This document shows, piece by piece, positions 17,774-26,750 of a stretch of 64,000 nt of DNA. This DNA comes from Pseudomonas fluorescens. GTDB lineage: Bacteria > Pseudomonadota > Gammaproteobacteria > Pseudomonadales > Pseudomonadaceae. The stretch lies in the NCBI RefSeq assembly GCF_902498195.1, contig NZ_CABVIY010000003.1, positions 682,001 through 746,000 of the forward strand, read 5' to 3'. Positions within the stretch are counted from its first letter, which is position 1; the number at the start of each line of letters is the position of its first letter. The translations under genes and the position numbers were made by a program. The notes beneath the pieces were generated by a model. The model ran no database searches. It was not told where the DNA came from and saw only the letters and a list, made by a program, of their open reading frames with translations.

Positions 17774-18744
17774 TGAACATTGCTGCCATTCACGCCGTTA
17801 CAGACATGGCGCCCGAAATTCTCCGACTCAATGATGTTCGCGTGCGCTTCCCTGTAAGCAACGACTGGCTCGGTCGCCCCAAGGGCCACGCCCATGCCCT
17901 GAACGGCATAGATCTTGAGGTCAGAGCGGGCGAAACCCTGGGCATAGTGGGGGAATCAGGCTGCGGTAAAAGCACGCTAGCCCAACTATTGATGGGATTG
18001 GTAGCACCCACCAGCGGTGAACTGAATTGGGTCGCCCGCAAGGACGGCGAAGGCCGAAACAACGTACAGATTGTTTTCCAGGATCCGCAGTCCTCACTTG
18101 ATCCGCGCCTGCCGATCTGGAAAATCATTACTGAGCCATTGTCGGCCAGGGGCAATGCGCCACGTGCGAAAATGCGTGATATCGCGGCCAAAGTCGCTTC
18201 TCAAGTCGGCATACGACCGGAGTACCTGGATCGTTTCCCCCACCAGTTTTCCGGCGGCCAGCGTCAGCGCATCGCCATCGCTCGAGCGCTCTCCTCAGAT
18301 CCAGACATTATTGTCCTGGACGAGCCAACCTCTGCTCTGGACATCTCGGTTCAAGCACAGATCCTTAATCTTTTAGCCGAACTTCAACGAGCCCGAAATC
18401 TCACCTACATTCTGATTTCGCATAACGTATCGGTTGTGCGACACATGGCAAATCGTGTCGCCGTGATGTACTTGGGGCAGATCGTCGAACTCGGAACTGC
18501 AAGTCAAGTACTTGATCAGCCACGACATCCCTATACCCGCTTGCTCTTGGAAGCAGTCCCCCGACTGGGCGTGCCACTCCAGGCAGAACAGATAGCAGCA
18601 CCTACCGAATTGCCAGGAAATCGCCAACTTCCAGAAGGATGCTTTTTCCGCGAACGCTGCAACCTCTGTACGGTTGGCTGTGAAAAACCTCAAGTTATGA
18701 AAGGAAATGAGCACCATCGAGTAAGGTGTCACGTGAAAGGCTGA
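17773..18744 (+). CDS. ddpF: Dipeptide ABC transporter ATPase (DppF type)
   Basis: A 323-aa ABC ATPase with Walker A GESGCGKST, FQDPQSSLDP after the Q-loop, signature FSGGQRQR, Walker B IIVLDEPTSALD, and the C-terminal Cys cluster CFFRERCNLCTVGC. ATG 17773 shares a base with the ddpD stop (TGATG) and follows AAGGAG, indicating coupled translation. It ends the operon; a strong terminator lies 70 bp downstream. Confidence 0.88.
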   Translation: MNIAAIHAVTDMAPEILRLNDVRVRFPVSNDWLGRPKGHAHALNGIDLEVRAGETLGIVGESGCGKSTLAQLLMGLVAPTSGELNWVARKDGEGRNNVQIVFQDPQSSLDPRLPIWKIITEPLSARGNAPRAKMRDIAAKVASQVGIRPEYLDRFPHQFSGGQRQRIAIARALSSDPDIIVLDEPTSALDISVQAQILNLLAELQRARNLTYILISHNVSVVRHMANRVAVMYLGQIVELGTASQVLDQPRHPYTRLLLEAVPRLGVPLQAEQIAAPTELPGNRQLPEGCFFRERCNLCTVGCEKPQVMKGNEHHRVRCHVKG

Positions 18745-18812
18745 AACCATATCCGGCATCAACACTTGTGCCCCATCTGATCTGGTCAGTGGATTAATGG
18801 GCAGACTCGTAA

Positions 18813-18846
18813 ACAAAAAAGGGGCTCCACCGGAGCCCCTTTTTTC
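18813..18846 (+). terminator. Rho-independent terminator of the ddp operon
   Basis: A perfect 8-bp stem GGGGCTCC/GGAGCCCC with a 3-base loop, preceded by A6 and followed by T6; it could terminate in both directions. Confidence 0.9.
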
Positions 18847-18865
18847 AATCAAACGGAGCTCACTT

Positions 18866-19060
18866 GGTGAGCCGGGATTCAACGGTCGCGGACTCACCCT
18901 CTTCAATGACTGTGTCACCCTAGACTACTGCGAGGAAAGCCGGTCGCCTGATGGCCGAATCGGGACACTCGAATTCTGGCAGCGCGACGGAGCTGATCCT
19001 GTCGACCTATTGAGTGCATGGGAGCATGAACATCTCGAACGCTTGCTTGCTGCGCTTTGA
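18866..19060 (+). pseudogene. C-terminal relic of an unknown protein
   Basis: After the ddp terminator the frame reads protein-like sequence (TLFNDCVTLDYCEESRS, then LEFWQRDGADPVDLLSAW) to a TGA at 19060. The only in-frame start (18797) lies upstream of, and reads through, the terminator, so it is probably a gene remnant rather than an expressed gene. Family not recognised. Confidence 0.35.
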
Positions 19061-19134
19061 GCCTGCACGTAAAAGCACGTAACCATTGCAGGTGCAGTAG
19101 CAATGGAAAACGAACATGAAAAAGCCACAAAGTA

Positions 19135-19272
19135 GAAAAACAAAGCCCCGGAGGTTCACGGCTCCAGGGCTTCTATTTTCGCCTCCATCCCTTAATGGTT
19201 TGGCGAACGTGAGCCGGGACATTACCAGCGTCGTTTTGATATTTCACTACGACTTTGGATAAACGTGTTCGA
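19135..19272. repeat. 138-bp dispersed repeat, copy 2
   Basis: Nearly identical to copy 1, with the intact minus-strand tail (VVVKYQNDAGNV ... KGWRRK stop) followed by the hairpin AGCCCCGGAG / CTCCAGGGCT. The coding part upstream on the minus strand is lost, so this copy is a gene-end fragment. Confidence 0.8.
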
Positions 19273-19341
19273 TCAGCGACGCATCGAGAAAAACGTTATG
19301 TCGTGTTTACCATGGGCGCCATTTCAACAGGAGGGCTGCAA

Positions 19342-19797
19342 ATGGATCTGAAATTCAGTCACGTAGATGTACTGGTCAAAAATCTCGACGAAGCCTGTAC
19401 TTACTACGCGCAGGTACTTAACGCCAGGATCTCCAAAACGCTCGTCTGGGAACGAGGTGGTCTGCATGTGCGCTACGCGATTGCGCTGATGGGCCAAGAA
19501 CGTTTCATGCTGGTACAGCCGTTGGCGGGGAACCTGAAAGAGCTATTGGATACGTCGGGTGAAGGGATGATTTACCGCCACTGCTACTCGACACCGGACA
19601 TCGAGAAAGCCTATGACGAATTGATGGCCGCAGGTGTTCAGCCAGAAGACGAAAATGGAAAGCCATTGGCTCGTGCGAACCTGCAATCCCCGTCTGGCGC
19701 ACGCATCATTTGGTTGCCCAAACGCTTCGGGCACTTCTCTATTGAGATACTGGAAGATAAAGCGCTGGAGACTTTTATCAAGGCTGCGTTTTCCTAA
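19342..19797 (+). CDS. VOC-superfamily (glyoxalase/bleomycin-resistance-like) protein
   Basis: A 151-aa protein of the vicinal oxygen chelate fold. It opens with the typical beta strand FSHVDVLVKNLDEACTYYAQ (residues about 5-24; first metal-ligand position His7). It contains a second half with YSTPDIEKAYDELMAAGV and ends GHFSIEILED. ATG 19342 follows AGGAGG, a strong ribosome-binding site, and replaces a longer frame running in from copy 2 of the repeat. Substrate cannot be told; VOC members include lyases, dioxygenases and resistance proteins. It stands alone between repeats. Confidence 0.8.
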   Translation: MDLKFSHVDVLVKNLDEACTYYAQVLNARISKTLVWERGGLHVRYAIALMGQERFMLVQPLAGNLKELLDTSGEGMIYRHCYSTPDIEKAYDELMAAGVQPEDENGKPLARANLQSPSGARIIWLPKRFGHFSIEILEDKALETFIKAAFS

Positions 19798-19853
19798 GCA
19801 AATTCTGCAGTGGGTGTGAGCGTCGTGAGTAGGCCAAATGACGTGAGGACGTC

Positions 19854-19880
19854 GAGCCGGGCTTAAGCCCGAAGGAACGA
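19854..19880. repeat. REP-like palindrome, copy 1
   Basis: GAGCCGGGCTTAAGCCCGAA followed by GGAACGA: a CGGGC/GCCCG stem with a conserved 3' tail, matching 26751, 32121, 43512, 47857 and 48875. No T-tract, so a REP-type element is favoured over a terminator. Confidence 0.65.
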
Positions 19881-19997
19881 CTGGCATCATCGTTTTTGCT
19901 TCCCAGAACAAAGGAGTCTGGCTTCGCTAGCTGGCGGATTCAAAAAGACTTTATAGTCGACTATAGAGCGTGCGCGGAGCGGAGAAATTTCTGTCAT

Positions 19998-20219
19998 CTA
20001 GCCCTCCCGTGTATGCCAGGCCGGCGAGTGCACCTGAAGGATGGCCAATGCATGCTCCGTGAGTTCGTCTAACAACGCGACGGCCAGTACCGCCTTGATG
20101 CGATCTGTTCTGGTGGTGATCCAGTGTTTGTTAATGAATTGGAAGTCGAGGTCATCGAGTATGTGACCGCAATCGTGAAAATGTCGAGATTTCTGGAGAT
20201 CAAAGCTGCTAATGAAAAT
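19998..20219 (-). pseudogene. Relic of an unknown coding region
   Basis: The minus strand is open from 20219 to a TAG at 19998 and reads plausible protein (HILDDLDFQFINKHWITT, then AVLAVALLDELTEHALAI) with G/C-biased third positions, but has no ATG and a stop immediately upstream. Probably a 3' gene fragment. Family not recognised. Confidence 0.35.
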
Positions 20220-20314
20220 TCATGACAGGTTGATTAATAGTTGCACTTCTAGTGCTCAATAAATATATTGCTTGACACACTTTAATGCATGATGATTTCC
20301 GCATTCCGTCAGTC

Positions 20315-20782
20315 TTATAGTGGATCACACTTCTCCATATAAGCAATATATTCAACATGGCTTCTTGATCCTTTTTTTAACATTGAGATACACGGAGCTC
20401 CTCCGCCACCTGATGGGGGCTCAGTCTCATTTGTTTGAGGTTTTTTATGGCAGGAAATAATTTTATTGCTATTGCCTGAAGTGATATTGGATGAATCGCA
20501 TGACGCTAAAGATGACTGGGTTATTCCAATAACTTCAAGCTTGCTAGCTAGATATTTTAAGTACGTGCAATTTCTATTGCTGTCGTAAATATCCCAGAAA
20601 GACTTACTATATAAAATGGCTGAGTCTTTAGCGCCTGCGTTATAGGCTACTTCCGTTCTATCATAAGCTTTTTCGCCAATTTTTATTGCATCAGAACATT
20701 TCAAGTCATCACCGGAGTTGGCCAGTGCTGTAATTGGAAGAAGCCAAATCCATAAGCTTAAATTGAGTTTCTTTGCTTTCAT
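20315..20782 (-). CDS. Exported protein, paralogue of the adjacent one
   Basis: A 155-aa protein with a signal peptide (MKAKKLNLSLWIWLLPITALANS). The mature domain is CSDAIKIGEKAYDRTEVAYN...DIYDSNRNCTYLKYLASKL, then a low-complexity linker (PPSGGGGAP). It shares the pattern C-x4-(G/A)-x2-(A/S)YDR-x3-(A/D)AYN ... (D/M)DIY-x2-N(R/K)(N/D)C with the product of 20919-21314, so the two arose by duplication. Four or more cysteines suggest disulphides in the periplasm. ATG 20782 with GAGAAAA upstream is chosen over 20806. Lying downstream of a lipase and a membrane protein, it could be a periplasmic immunity protein; no homologue is recognised and this is inference. Confidence 0.65.
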   Translation of the reverse strand: MKAKKLNLSLWIWLLPITALANSGDDLKCSDAIKIGEKAYDRTEVAYNAGAKDSAILYSKSFWDIYDSNRNCTYLKYLASKLEVIGITQSSLASCDSSNITSGNSNKIISCHKKPQTNETEPPSGGGGAPCISMLKKGSRSHVEYIAYMEKCDPL

Positions 20783-20918
20783 TTTTAATTTTCTCGAAAG
20801 CGTCATTAATGGCGACCTGCTTTCCTCTGCGCATCTCAGAAGACATTGGCACAGGTTGTGGCGTTTCGCCTATTTAGATAACTGATGTTCAAGATTTTTC
20901 CAGCAGCAACGTTCAGAT

Positions 20919-21314
20919 TCAATCAATTTTTTGGATGCCACGGCCAGTAGATCCAGAGACTCCACCTGTTTGAAGAACTGCCTTGCACTGCTGGCATTTT
21001 CTCATCAAATCGCCAAGATCAATGTTGCTACTTGAATCAGCGGTCTTTTTAGTCACTCCTATGCTATTCAGGTTGTCAGCTAGCGCTTTAATGAAGGAGC
21101 AATCTTTGTTGCGTTCGTAAATATCCATAAATTCTTTACCATGCCATACAGATAGTGGCTTATTTCCAGAGTTATAAGCATCTACAGATCTATCGTAGGA
21201 TTTTTGGGCGGCCTGTTCAGCAGCAGAGCATTCCTGGTCGTCTACCGCCTCGACCATTGGTGCGATGGCGAAAAGTCCAAACCAAATGGCAAATATCAGC
21301 TTAATCGAGTTCAT
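20919..21314 (-). CDS. Exported protein, paralogue of the adjacent one
   Basis: A 131-aa protein with a signal peptide (MNSIKLIFAIWFGLFAIAP, cleavage near VEA). The mature core CSAAEQAAQKSYDRSVDAYN ... DIYERNKDCSFIKALADNL resembles the product of 20315-20782; a CQQC pair follows near the C-terminus. Its start overlaps the stop of the upstream membrane protein gene (ATGA at 21311-21314), so they are co-translated. Alpha-helical, periplasmic, function unknown. Confidence 0.7.
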   Translation of the reverse strand: MNSIKLIFAIWFGLFAIAPMVEAVDDQECSAAEQAAQKSYDRSVDAYNSGNKPLSVWHGKEFMDIYERNKDCSFIKALADNLNSIGVTKKTADSSSNIDLGDLMRKCQQCKAVLQTGGVSGSTGRGIQKID

Positions 21315-22000
21315 TTTATGGCTTCCCCGCCTGTTCTTTTTTTCAAAGACTCTTCGTATTGTTTTCTTACTTCTGAAGACTTAGGCAATAGAACAGGTGG
21401 TGGTTTACTATTTGCTTCTGTTTGCGTGTCGCCTGATGTGATCACCAAACGATCAGGGGCCAAGTAGTCATGTGTAGCCCGAGCAAACAACGCGGCGATA
21501 ATGATGATTCCTCCCATAAAAATGCCAACTAAACCCGGGGTGTGGGTGGCGACCATGGCTTTAAATGACTCACCCGCAGCGGGCAGGGCCTGAAGAGAAA
21601 TTCGATTCGAGTCACTGCTTGAAAAGAAGGAAACAGCCAGGCCGCCGAAAATAATCCCGGCACCTATCAGCATGGCCAGTAATCGCAACAGTGTATTGTT
21701 GATTAAGCCAAGGCCGGAAAAAGTGAAGGCCAGATCATCACCACTATTAGCATCAATGATTGAGGTCGTTCTAAAGATGGAGGTGGCAACCAACCCGATG
21801 AGCAGAAGGCCAGCGATGCCAAGGGCGATGCCTACCCCTTTCCACATGCCCGCTTGCCACGCAGACCAGTGAAAAATATGCATTCCTTTATCAACTACTT
21901 CGTCGTTTACTGGGGGAGCCACAGATACAGTGGCGGGTGTTGGGACGGAGACATTCGCTGAGGTTGGCTCTACAGCGGCGTCTTGATCAGTAGCGGACAT
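21311..22000 (-). CDS. Membrane protein in the lipase cluster
   Basis: A 229-aa protein: a Pro/Ala/Val-rich cytoplasmic N-terminus (about 45 residues), then three hydrophobic segments (VGIALGIAGLLLIGLVAT, LLAMLIGAGIIFGGLAV and LVGIFMGGIIIIAALFA), ending in a charged tail with KKRTGGEAIK. ATG 22000 follows AAGAGG and is preferred over the longer frame. Translationally coupled to the exported protein downstream. Family not recognised; a membrane partner or immunity component for the lipase is possible but unproven. Confidence 0.65.
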   Translation of the reverse strand: MSATDQDAAVEPTSANVSVPTPATVSVAPPVNDEVVDKGMHIFHWSAWQAGMWKGVGIALGIAGLLLIGLVATSIFRTTSIIDANSGDDLAFTFSGLGLINNTLLRLLAMLIGAGIIFGGLAVSFFSSSDSNRISLQALPAAGESFKAMVATHTPGLVGIFMGGIIIIAALFARATHDYLAPDRLVITSGDTQTEANSKPPPVLLPKSSEVRKQYEESLKKRTGGEAIK

Positions 22001-22232
22001 ATCAGAGCCTCTTGAATGGCTGAGCGACCCTTGATATGCCGTAACCGGCAAAAGCCGCATTATTTCCTGACCAAGCCTTTAGAATCTCAGGTTACAAACC
22101 ATAAAGGCATTCATGCTGATAAAGCTTAGCTACCAACATTTTTTTTGCAAAGCTGGGCAATTTGTTTAGTCATTCGTGCCTGTCACTAGCCTAAGAAATC
22201 CATCAGTCTGGTGAAAAATTGAAGGAATGACT

Positions 22233-22266
22233 AAAGCCGTTGAGGTCATCGACGGCTTTTTAATTG
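22233..22266. terminator. Hairpin terminator in the lipase cluster
   Basis: AAAGCCGT / ACGGCTTT stem with an 11-base loop, followed on the plus strand by TTAATT. It separates the lipase gene from the downstream membrane-protein operon, which then needs its own promoter. Confidence 0.6.
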
Positions 22267-22577
22267 GGTGGCCAGCAAAGGAATGTACAACACGAACCCA
22301 AATATAGTCCTACACGGCATCTCACGACTCGTAGCTTTTACCATCACCCTCCCTCGATGCTTGGATAAAGCCATCGCGTCCGTTTGCGATGCCTTATTCC
22401 ACAACCTCGCTTCCGGAGTGTTCACCATAGTGCTCAAAACCACCTCAATGGGTGATTTTTTCGCCCATGAGTTTTGTATCTATACATCAAAGACCCCATG
22501 CCTAACATTGTGCTGCACGGTCTTTTGGTTCTGGTCACTGGTTTCCAACAGTGCCACTGAGCGTTGTGGGTTTGGAG
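22267..22577 (+). other. Degenerate coding-like region with a repeated PNIVLHG peptide
   Basis: No intact gene fills this gap. The plus strand encodes PNIVLHG twice (about 22298-22318 and 22501-22521), in different frames and with different codons, which hints at a decayed tandem-domain gene rather than chance. PAAR-like proteins can begin in a similar way, but no complete PAAR motif can be read. Confidence 0.25.
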
Positions 22578-23903
22578 CTATTGAAATTCAAAAACCGCGT
22601 CGTCTATCTGCCGCTCCATGACCACCTCAGCAATCAGCGTACGATGCGCTGTGAAAAAGGTTGTGATGTCTTTTTTCGCGATTGGTAGACCATCAGCATT
22701 TGCCGCAGAAATACTCCTATAGCCTACAGGGTTGTTAGGAGGTTCAAATGCTGGCTGAGCTGTAATGCTCAAGTAAAGAGTATCAATTGTATAGCGCCCA
22801 ATGATAGCCATCAGGTCTTCTACTGATATATACAACGAACGGTAAGCAGGGTTGTCCTCATAGGCGTGAACTGTGCGAAAAACATCTTCATAAATCTCTT
22901 TTTCAAACTTTCTATCGGTATTTATCTTCCTATATATCTGAAGAAAGTAATCAGAGATGTCTTGCCCTAGATTGTCGCTCGCATGCGCGACCAGATTCAT
23001 ATAGCGCGGCGAGCGATTCTCTACAAAAGGATCAGTAGCGTGTATTTCATCCTGCCAGGGAAACGAACCATTGCTTACCGAGAACGCCTGATCCTCCACT
23101 GTTAAAGCCTTTTGAATTAATGACAGAGTATGAGGGTTTTTTGGCCCTCCGCTTTTTAATACAATGGTGCTGTGGTTTTCCTGGTCGATAATTCCAAAGG
23201 CTATATCACCTTTGGATTTTAGCAACTTCCAGCCGTCCTTGGCTTTTTGATATGAGTCCAAAGGAAGTTGTAATATGGCGCAATTTAAATTGGCAGTGCT
23301 AATTCTTACCGTTCCGTCGCTCCCAGCTTCATTCGCTATCGCCTCAACGCCGTCATACCCGACATTTCCTACCAACACGGTGGCGAGTATTTTTCCGGAG
23401 CCATACCAAATGTCATTGGAGAATAGATCTTTTTTGGCGAGGTTTACGGTGTAGGGCGAGCCCAGTTCCAGTCCTTTGAGTATCTGGGTGCCGGTCTGCC
23501 CCAGAAATTTGTTCCACCCTTTAACCACTCGACCGATGAATGACCGACCTTTATGGGCGAGGGGAGAGCCAAAGTTCGCCGGCGCCAGCATTAGAAAATG
23601 GTGTATGGGCACGCTATCGCTTCGGTAGAAACGCGTCATCCAGTCACGTACCACCAGGGCACCGGTACTATGAGTCACTATATCGACTGACCTAGGGGTA
23701 GTGGGGAGTTTGAGCTTTAACCAAGCCCGCTGCATAGCCACAGCAATGTCAGCGTAGGTCACCTTATCCTGAAGCGAAATCCAGTCCGCAATATCAATCA
23801 CTACTGGTGGTCTTTTAGACCATTGAGCAATGTTAGTTGCCAGATTTTTAAAAGACTTACCCTCGTCACTCCATCCATGAACGATAACGATATGCTTGGC
23901 CAT
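22578..23903 (-). CDS. Alpha/beta-hydrolase lipase, candidate antibacterial effector
   Basis: A 441-aa alpha/beta-hydrolase without a signal peptide. The oxyanion loop is VHGW (8-11), the nucleophile elbow THSTG (Ser79 in place of the usual GxSxG first Gly), the acid Asp196 in GSDGTVR and the base His244 in ENHST. This is the PGAP1/lipase-like triad order seen in type VI secretion Tle phospholipases. The C-terminal ~200 residues are unassigned. ATG 23903 follows AAGGAG. Downstream lie a membrane protein and two exported paralogues, as expected of immunity genes for a periplasm-acting lipase. No vgrG, hcp or secretion genes are within the window, so delivery by T6SS is inference. A housekeeping lipase is the alternative. 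Confidence 0.65.
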   Translation of the reverse strand: MAKHIVIVHGWSDEGKSFKNLATNIAQWSKRPPVVIDIADWISLQDKVTYADIAVAMQRAWLKLKLPTTPRSVDIVTHSTGALVVRDWMTRFYRSDSVPIHHFLMLAPANFGSPLAHKGRSFIGRVVKGWNKFLGQTGTQILKGLELGSPYTVNLAKKDLFSNDIWYGSGKILATVLVGNVGYDGVEAIANEAGSDGTVRISTANLNCAILQLPLDSYQKAKDGWKLLKSKGDIAFGIIDQENHSTIVLKSGGPKNPHTLSLIQKALTVEDQAFSVSNGSFPWQDEIHATDPFVENRSPRYMNLVAHASDNLGQDISDYFLQIYRKINTDRKFEKEIYEDVFRTVHAYEDNPAYRSLYISVEDLMAIIGRYTIDTLYLSITAQPAFEPPNNPVGYRSISAANADGLPIAKKDITTFFTAHRTLIAEVVMERQIDDAVFEFQ

Positions 23904-24037
23904 TTGGACTCCTTGCGCGCCGCCGACATAGTTAACACAGCGTAGAACACGATTTGAAGCAGGACATCCATCTCTTTCAGCCTGTCGCAATCCGTTACGT
24001 TTTTCGTCGCATTCCGGAACACTGCGCCAAGGGCCTT

Positions 24038-24137
24038 TCAGTCCATTAGCGCCATCGACTGTCGGTCTCCGTGAACGCTAATCGCTCGCTTGAGGTTATA
24101 AGCATTAACCGCCAATGCCATTTTACTTTTGCTCCCT
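24038..24137 (-). pseudogene. Transposase C-terminal relic
   Basis: The minus strand reads KMALAVNAYNLKRAISVHG and stops at 24038. The A-YNLKR motif is the typical end of IS1182/IS5-type DDE transposases. The rest of the gene and the inverted repeats are missing, so it is a scar of a past insertion. Confidence 0.5.
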
Positions 24138-24140
24138 CCG

Positions 24141-24831
24141 ATGCGGATTCAACGCCACTTTGACACTCGTGCCGCGCTCACTAACACACCTGATCTACGT
24201 CCACTTGGACAAGCAGTCGGATCGCAGCGACGCAGATTTGTATTGTTAGTCAAAAGCCCCTTCTGCCGTCGATTTTTTGCGCGTCTGCGCATTGGTTCAC
24301 CCTTAAGTTCGATTCGATAGCCGACTAGCAAAGCGATACCTGAACTCTATAGCCACCACCCTCCTTCGCCCTTCACGCCAAAGCGACCGCCCCGAATGTT
24401 GCTAAAAATCCTGCCAAATAGTCGTACAGGAACACAGATGTTAATTTCGGCTACAGGAGTTGTAACTCGATGTTGGCGACGCGGTGTTTCTGATCGATGA
24501 GTTTGTCGGCAGTGCGCGCTTCCTTGTCCCATCAAAAACGTCTAAGATTTCGCGGTCGATTCCACTGGACTAGAGGAATGTGGTACGGGGCCGCTTCGCG
24601 GAGGCTCCAAACTTGGATCGATGTGGGTTGGCACGCTGATCAGCGCTACTCGCTGAGGATTGCTTGAAGAAAAATACTATATCGACACAACGCCAGGGCA
24701 AACGGTGCTAAACATCACCGATATTGCAATCGAGCAAGACGCATGACTTACGGAAACCAACAACAATCTGCTTGAAATTAAAATCCACCAAGTTCACATC
24801 AGCAAATAACAGCAAGCAGCAACACCTGAGG
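24141..24831. other. Gene-poor stretch with short coding relics
   Basis: Contains only fragments: a minus-strand tail DKEARTADKLIDQKH (about 24450-24530), and plus-strand WIDVGWHADQRYSLRIA followed, after a frameshift, by YYIDTTPGQTVLNITDI ending at TGA 24744-24746. These look like 3' ends of lost genes; none is assigned. Confidence 0.35.
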
Positions 24832-25560
24832 CTACTCAAACATATTTGGGCTCGCATTAGCTATATCTTGTCCCTTATAGTTCTTCATGCTTTCTCCATA
24901 ATACACAACCAACATGATGAAGCAGGTAGACAGATCTATTTTCTTTTTGGGCCTAGGAATCTCCATATTAAAATTTTTAATTTCAATAGAGTCGCCCACA
25001 TGTAAGTCCTTTGAGATATCGTAAGCCTGAGAAGACCACCCTGAAAAATCAAAGGCTTGATCAGTGATGCACATTAACCCTGTATAAAACCTCAAGATAT
25101 GCTCAAACCTAGGCCCAATGTCGGTGCTAGGATAATTAATTTCAACACTACTCACGTGAATTTTGATGCGATTACTCAACACATTTGCGATCCCTGCACC
25201 CCGTACATTCAGGTGCGCTCTAGGATTATCGGAGTTTGACGCAGTAAAGCTCACTGATTGTTCATTCCAGCCAGATGTCGGTTCCAAGGCGATATACTTG
25301 GCGGGAGAAAATAAAAATACAACAATAAAAATAGCTATGGCGCCTCCTGCCTTAATGAATTTTGGTATTTCAACCCTAATAGTACCAGGTATTATTGCGG
25401 CCACACCTGCAGCAGATATGGCTAGAACTGACGAGAAAACATTATATTGAAATACTGTTGGCTCCGGATATCTCACCGACAAAACTATACTGGTAATTAT
25501 AAATAACAACCCGAATACAGCAGATGCAATTTTTTCACCGTGCCTCTGAAAATTCGTCAT
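24832..25560 (-). CDS. Membrane protein, tandem paralogue A
   Basis: A 242-aa protein with three hydrophobic segments in the first 95 residues (FGLLFIITSIVLSVRYPEP, VLAISAAGVAAIIPG and GAIAIFIVVFLFSPAKY) and a soluble C-terminal domain. The N-terminal motif YP(E/K)PTVFQYNVFS is shared with the neighbouring product (25653-26393), showing tandem duplication; the soluble domains have diverged strongly. AT-rich. Family unknown. Tandem membrane paralogues with fast-diverging soluble domains are common in immunity or defence contexts, but nothing here proves that. Confidence 0.65.
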   Translation of the reverse strand: MTNFQRHGEKIASAVFGLLFIITSIVLSVRYPEPTVFQYNVFSSVLAISAAGVAAIIPGTIRVEIPKFIKAGGAIAIFIVVFLFSPAKYIALEPTSGWNEQSVSFTASNSDNPRAHLNVRGAGIANVLSNRIKIHVSSVEINYPSTDIGPRFEHILRFYTGLMCITDQAFDFSGWSSQAYDISKDLHVGDSIEIKNFNMEIPRPKKKIDLSTCFIMLVVYYGESMKNYKGQDIANASPNMFE

Positions 25561-25652
25561 CTAAGGATACTCATCTTCTAACTCCCAAACTGCCAATCGC
25601 CCATCGCGAACGAACAGAAACCACTACAACAAATATAAAAAGGCAATGTCAC

Positions 25653-26393
25653 TCATCTAAAAGTATCTAGCGCAGAGAAAACTGGCAAATCTGAAAAACC
25701 AGTCTCTACTCCATCGCCAAGATCCACGTCAAAAACAATAACGCATTTAGATATTGCCGTATTTTTGTCCGGGCGCTCAATGGTAAACTCAATGTCATTC
25801 AAGTTAATCACGCCACCCAAAGTGATCCACTGAGAAATCTTATACATACGAGAACGACTTGAATACAAGAATTCGTTTTCTTTTTGACACTTCAAAAGCG
25901 TGGAAATCGCATTGACAAACACCCTTTTTTGCTGATTGCTTTCCTTAGAGTAGGACAACTCTACAGCATTAAAATATATAATAGCTTTATTATCAGTAAT
26001 AACAGCCTTACCATCACCTTTGATTTTTAATTTCCAATCATAATCATTATTTGTTATGTGAAAATTTACGACCTGTTCCTTCCAATCATCAGACGCTGGC
26101 TTTTCTGTTATATATTCTGCAGGAGAAAATAAATATATCAACACAAGTACCGCCATCGCCCCTCCCGCCTTTACTAATTTAGGAATTTCTACATTTATTG
26201 TTTCCGGAATGATAATGGCCATCCCAGCAGCGGAAAACGCAAGCACAACCGAGAAAACATTATATTGAAATACAGTTGGCTTCGGATATTTAATAGCTAA
26301 AATTAGACATGCCACGATAAAAAAAAATCCAAATACGGTGGCGACTACCTTTTCAACTTCTTTTGCGGACAAACTCATTATAGGAGCATCCAA
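25653..26393 (-). CDS. Membrane protein, tandem paralogue B
   Basis: A 246-aa protein with the same three-segment N-terminus as its neighbour (YPKPTVFQYNVFSVVLAFSA, then IPKLVKAGGAMAVLVLIYL) and a soluble C-terminal domain with an NDYDWKLKIKGDGKAV region. About 90 bp separate the two genes, same strand. AT-rich relative to flanking genes, indicating horizontal acquisition with the lipase block. Function unknown. Confidence 0.65.
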   Translation of the reverse strand: MDAPIMSLSAKEVEKVVATVFGFFFIVACLILAIKYPKPTVFQYNVFSVVLAFSAAGMAIIIPETINVEIPKLVKAGGAMAVLVLIYLFSPAEYITEKPASDDWKEQVVNFHITNNDYDWKLKIKGDGKAVITDNKAIIYFNAVELSYSKESNQQKRVFVNAISTLLKCQKENEFLYSSRSRMYKISQWITLGGVINLNDIEFTIERPDKNTAISKCVIVFDVDLGDGVETGFSDLPVFSALDTFR

Positions 26394-26576
26394 GTTAAGT
26401 CAATTTTAGAGCTACCGTCCTTACCTAATGACGGTACTGTAAAGAAGCTTTATTTCAACTGTAGACCAAAATTTTTAACGCAGCTAATCACACCGTGTGC
26501 CAACGCCACCATGGTGGTGATTGGCAGAAGTGCCTGCCGCAATCACGTGTGACAAAGAGTTATTGTCGATGGCTAG

Positions 26577-26729
26577 CTGAAGCAAAAAAAACTCTCGTTC
26601 AGAGGCCTCGGCCTGCGCATTTCGAGTGCCCCGACTGACACAGAGTTGCTATGTATAGGGGGCGTTACGCGTGAGTACCTTGAGGAACTCCATGACGAGA
26701 TCAATTACACTTGGCACCCTGATCCGTGA
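26577..26729 (+). pseudogene. Relic of an unknown coding region
   Basis: A 50-codon open stretch without a start codon, reading GVTREYLEELHDEINYTW before a TGA at 26727. Preceded by a TAG. Probably a 3' gene end. The rest of 26394-26878 holds only the REP-like element below. Confidence 0.25.
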
Positions 26730-26750
26730 TGCTGTGCCCCCGCAACCAGT

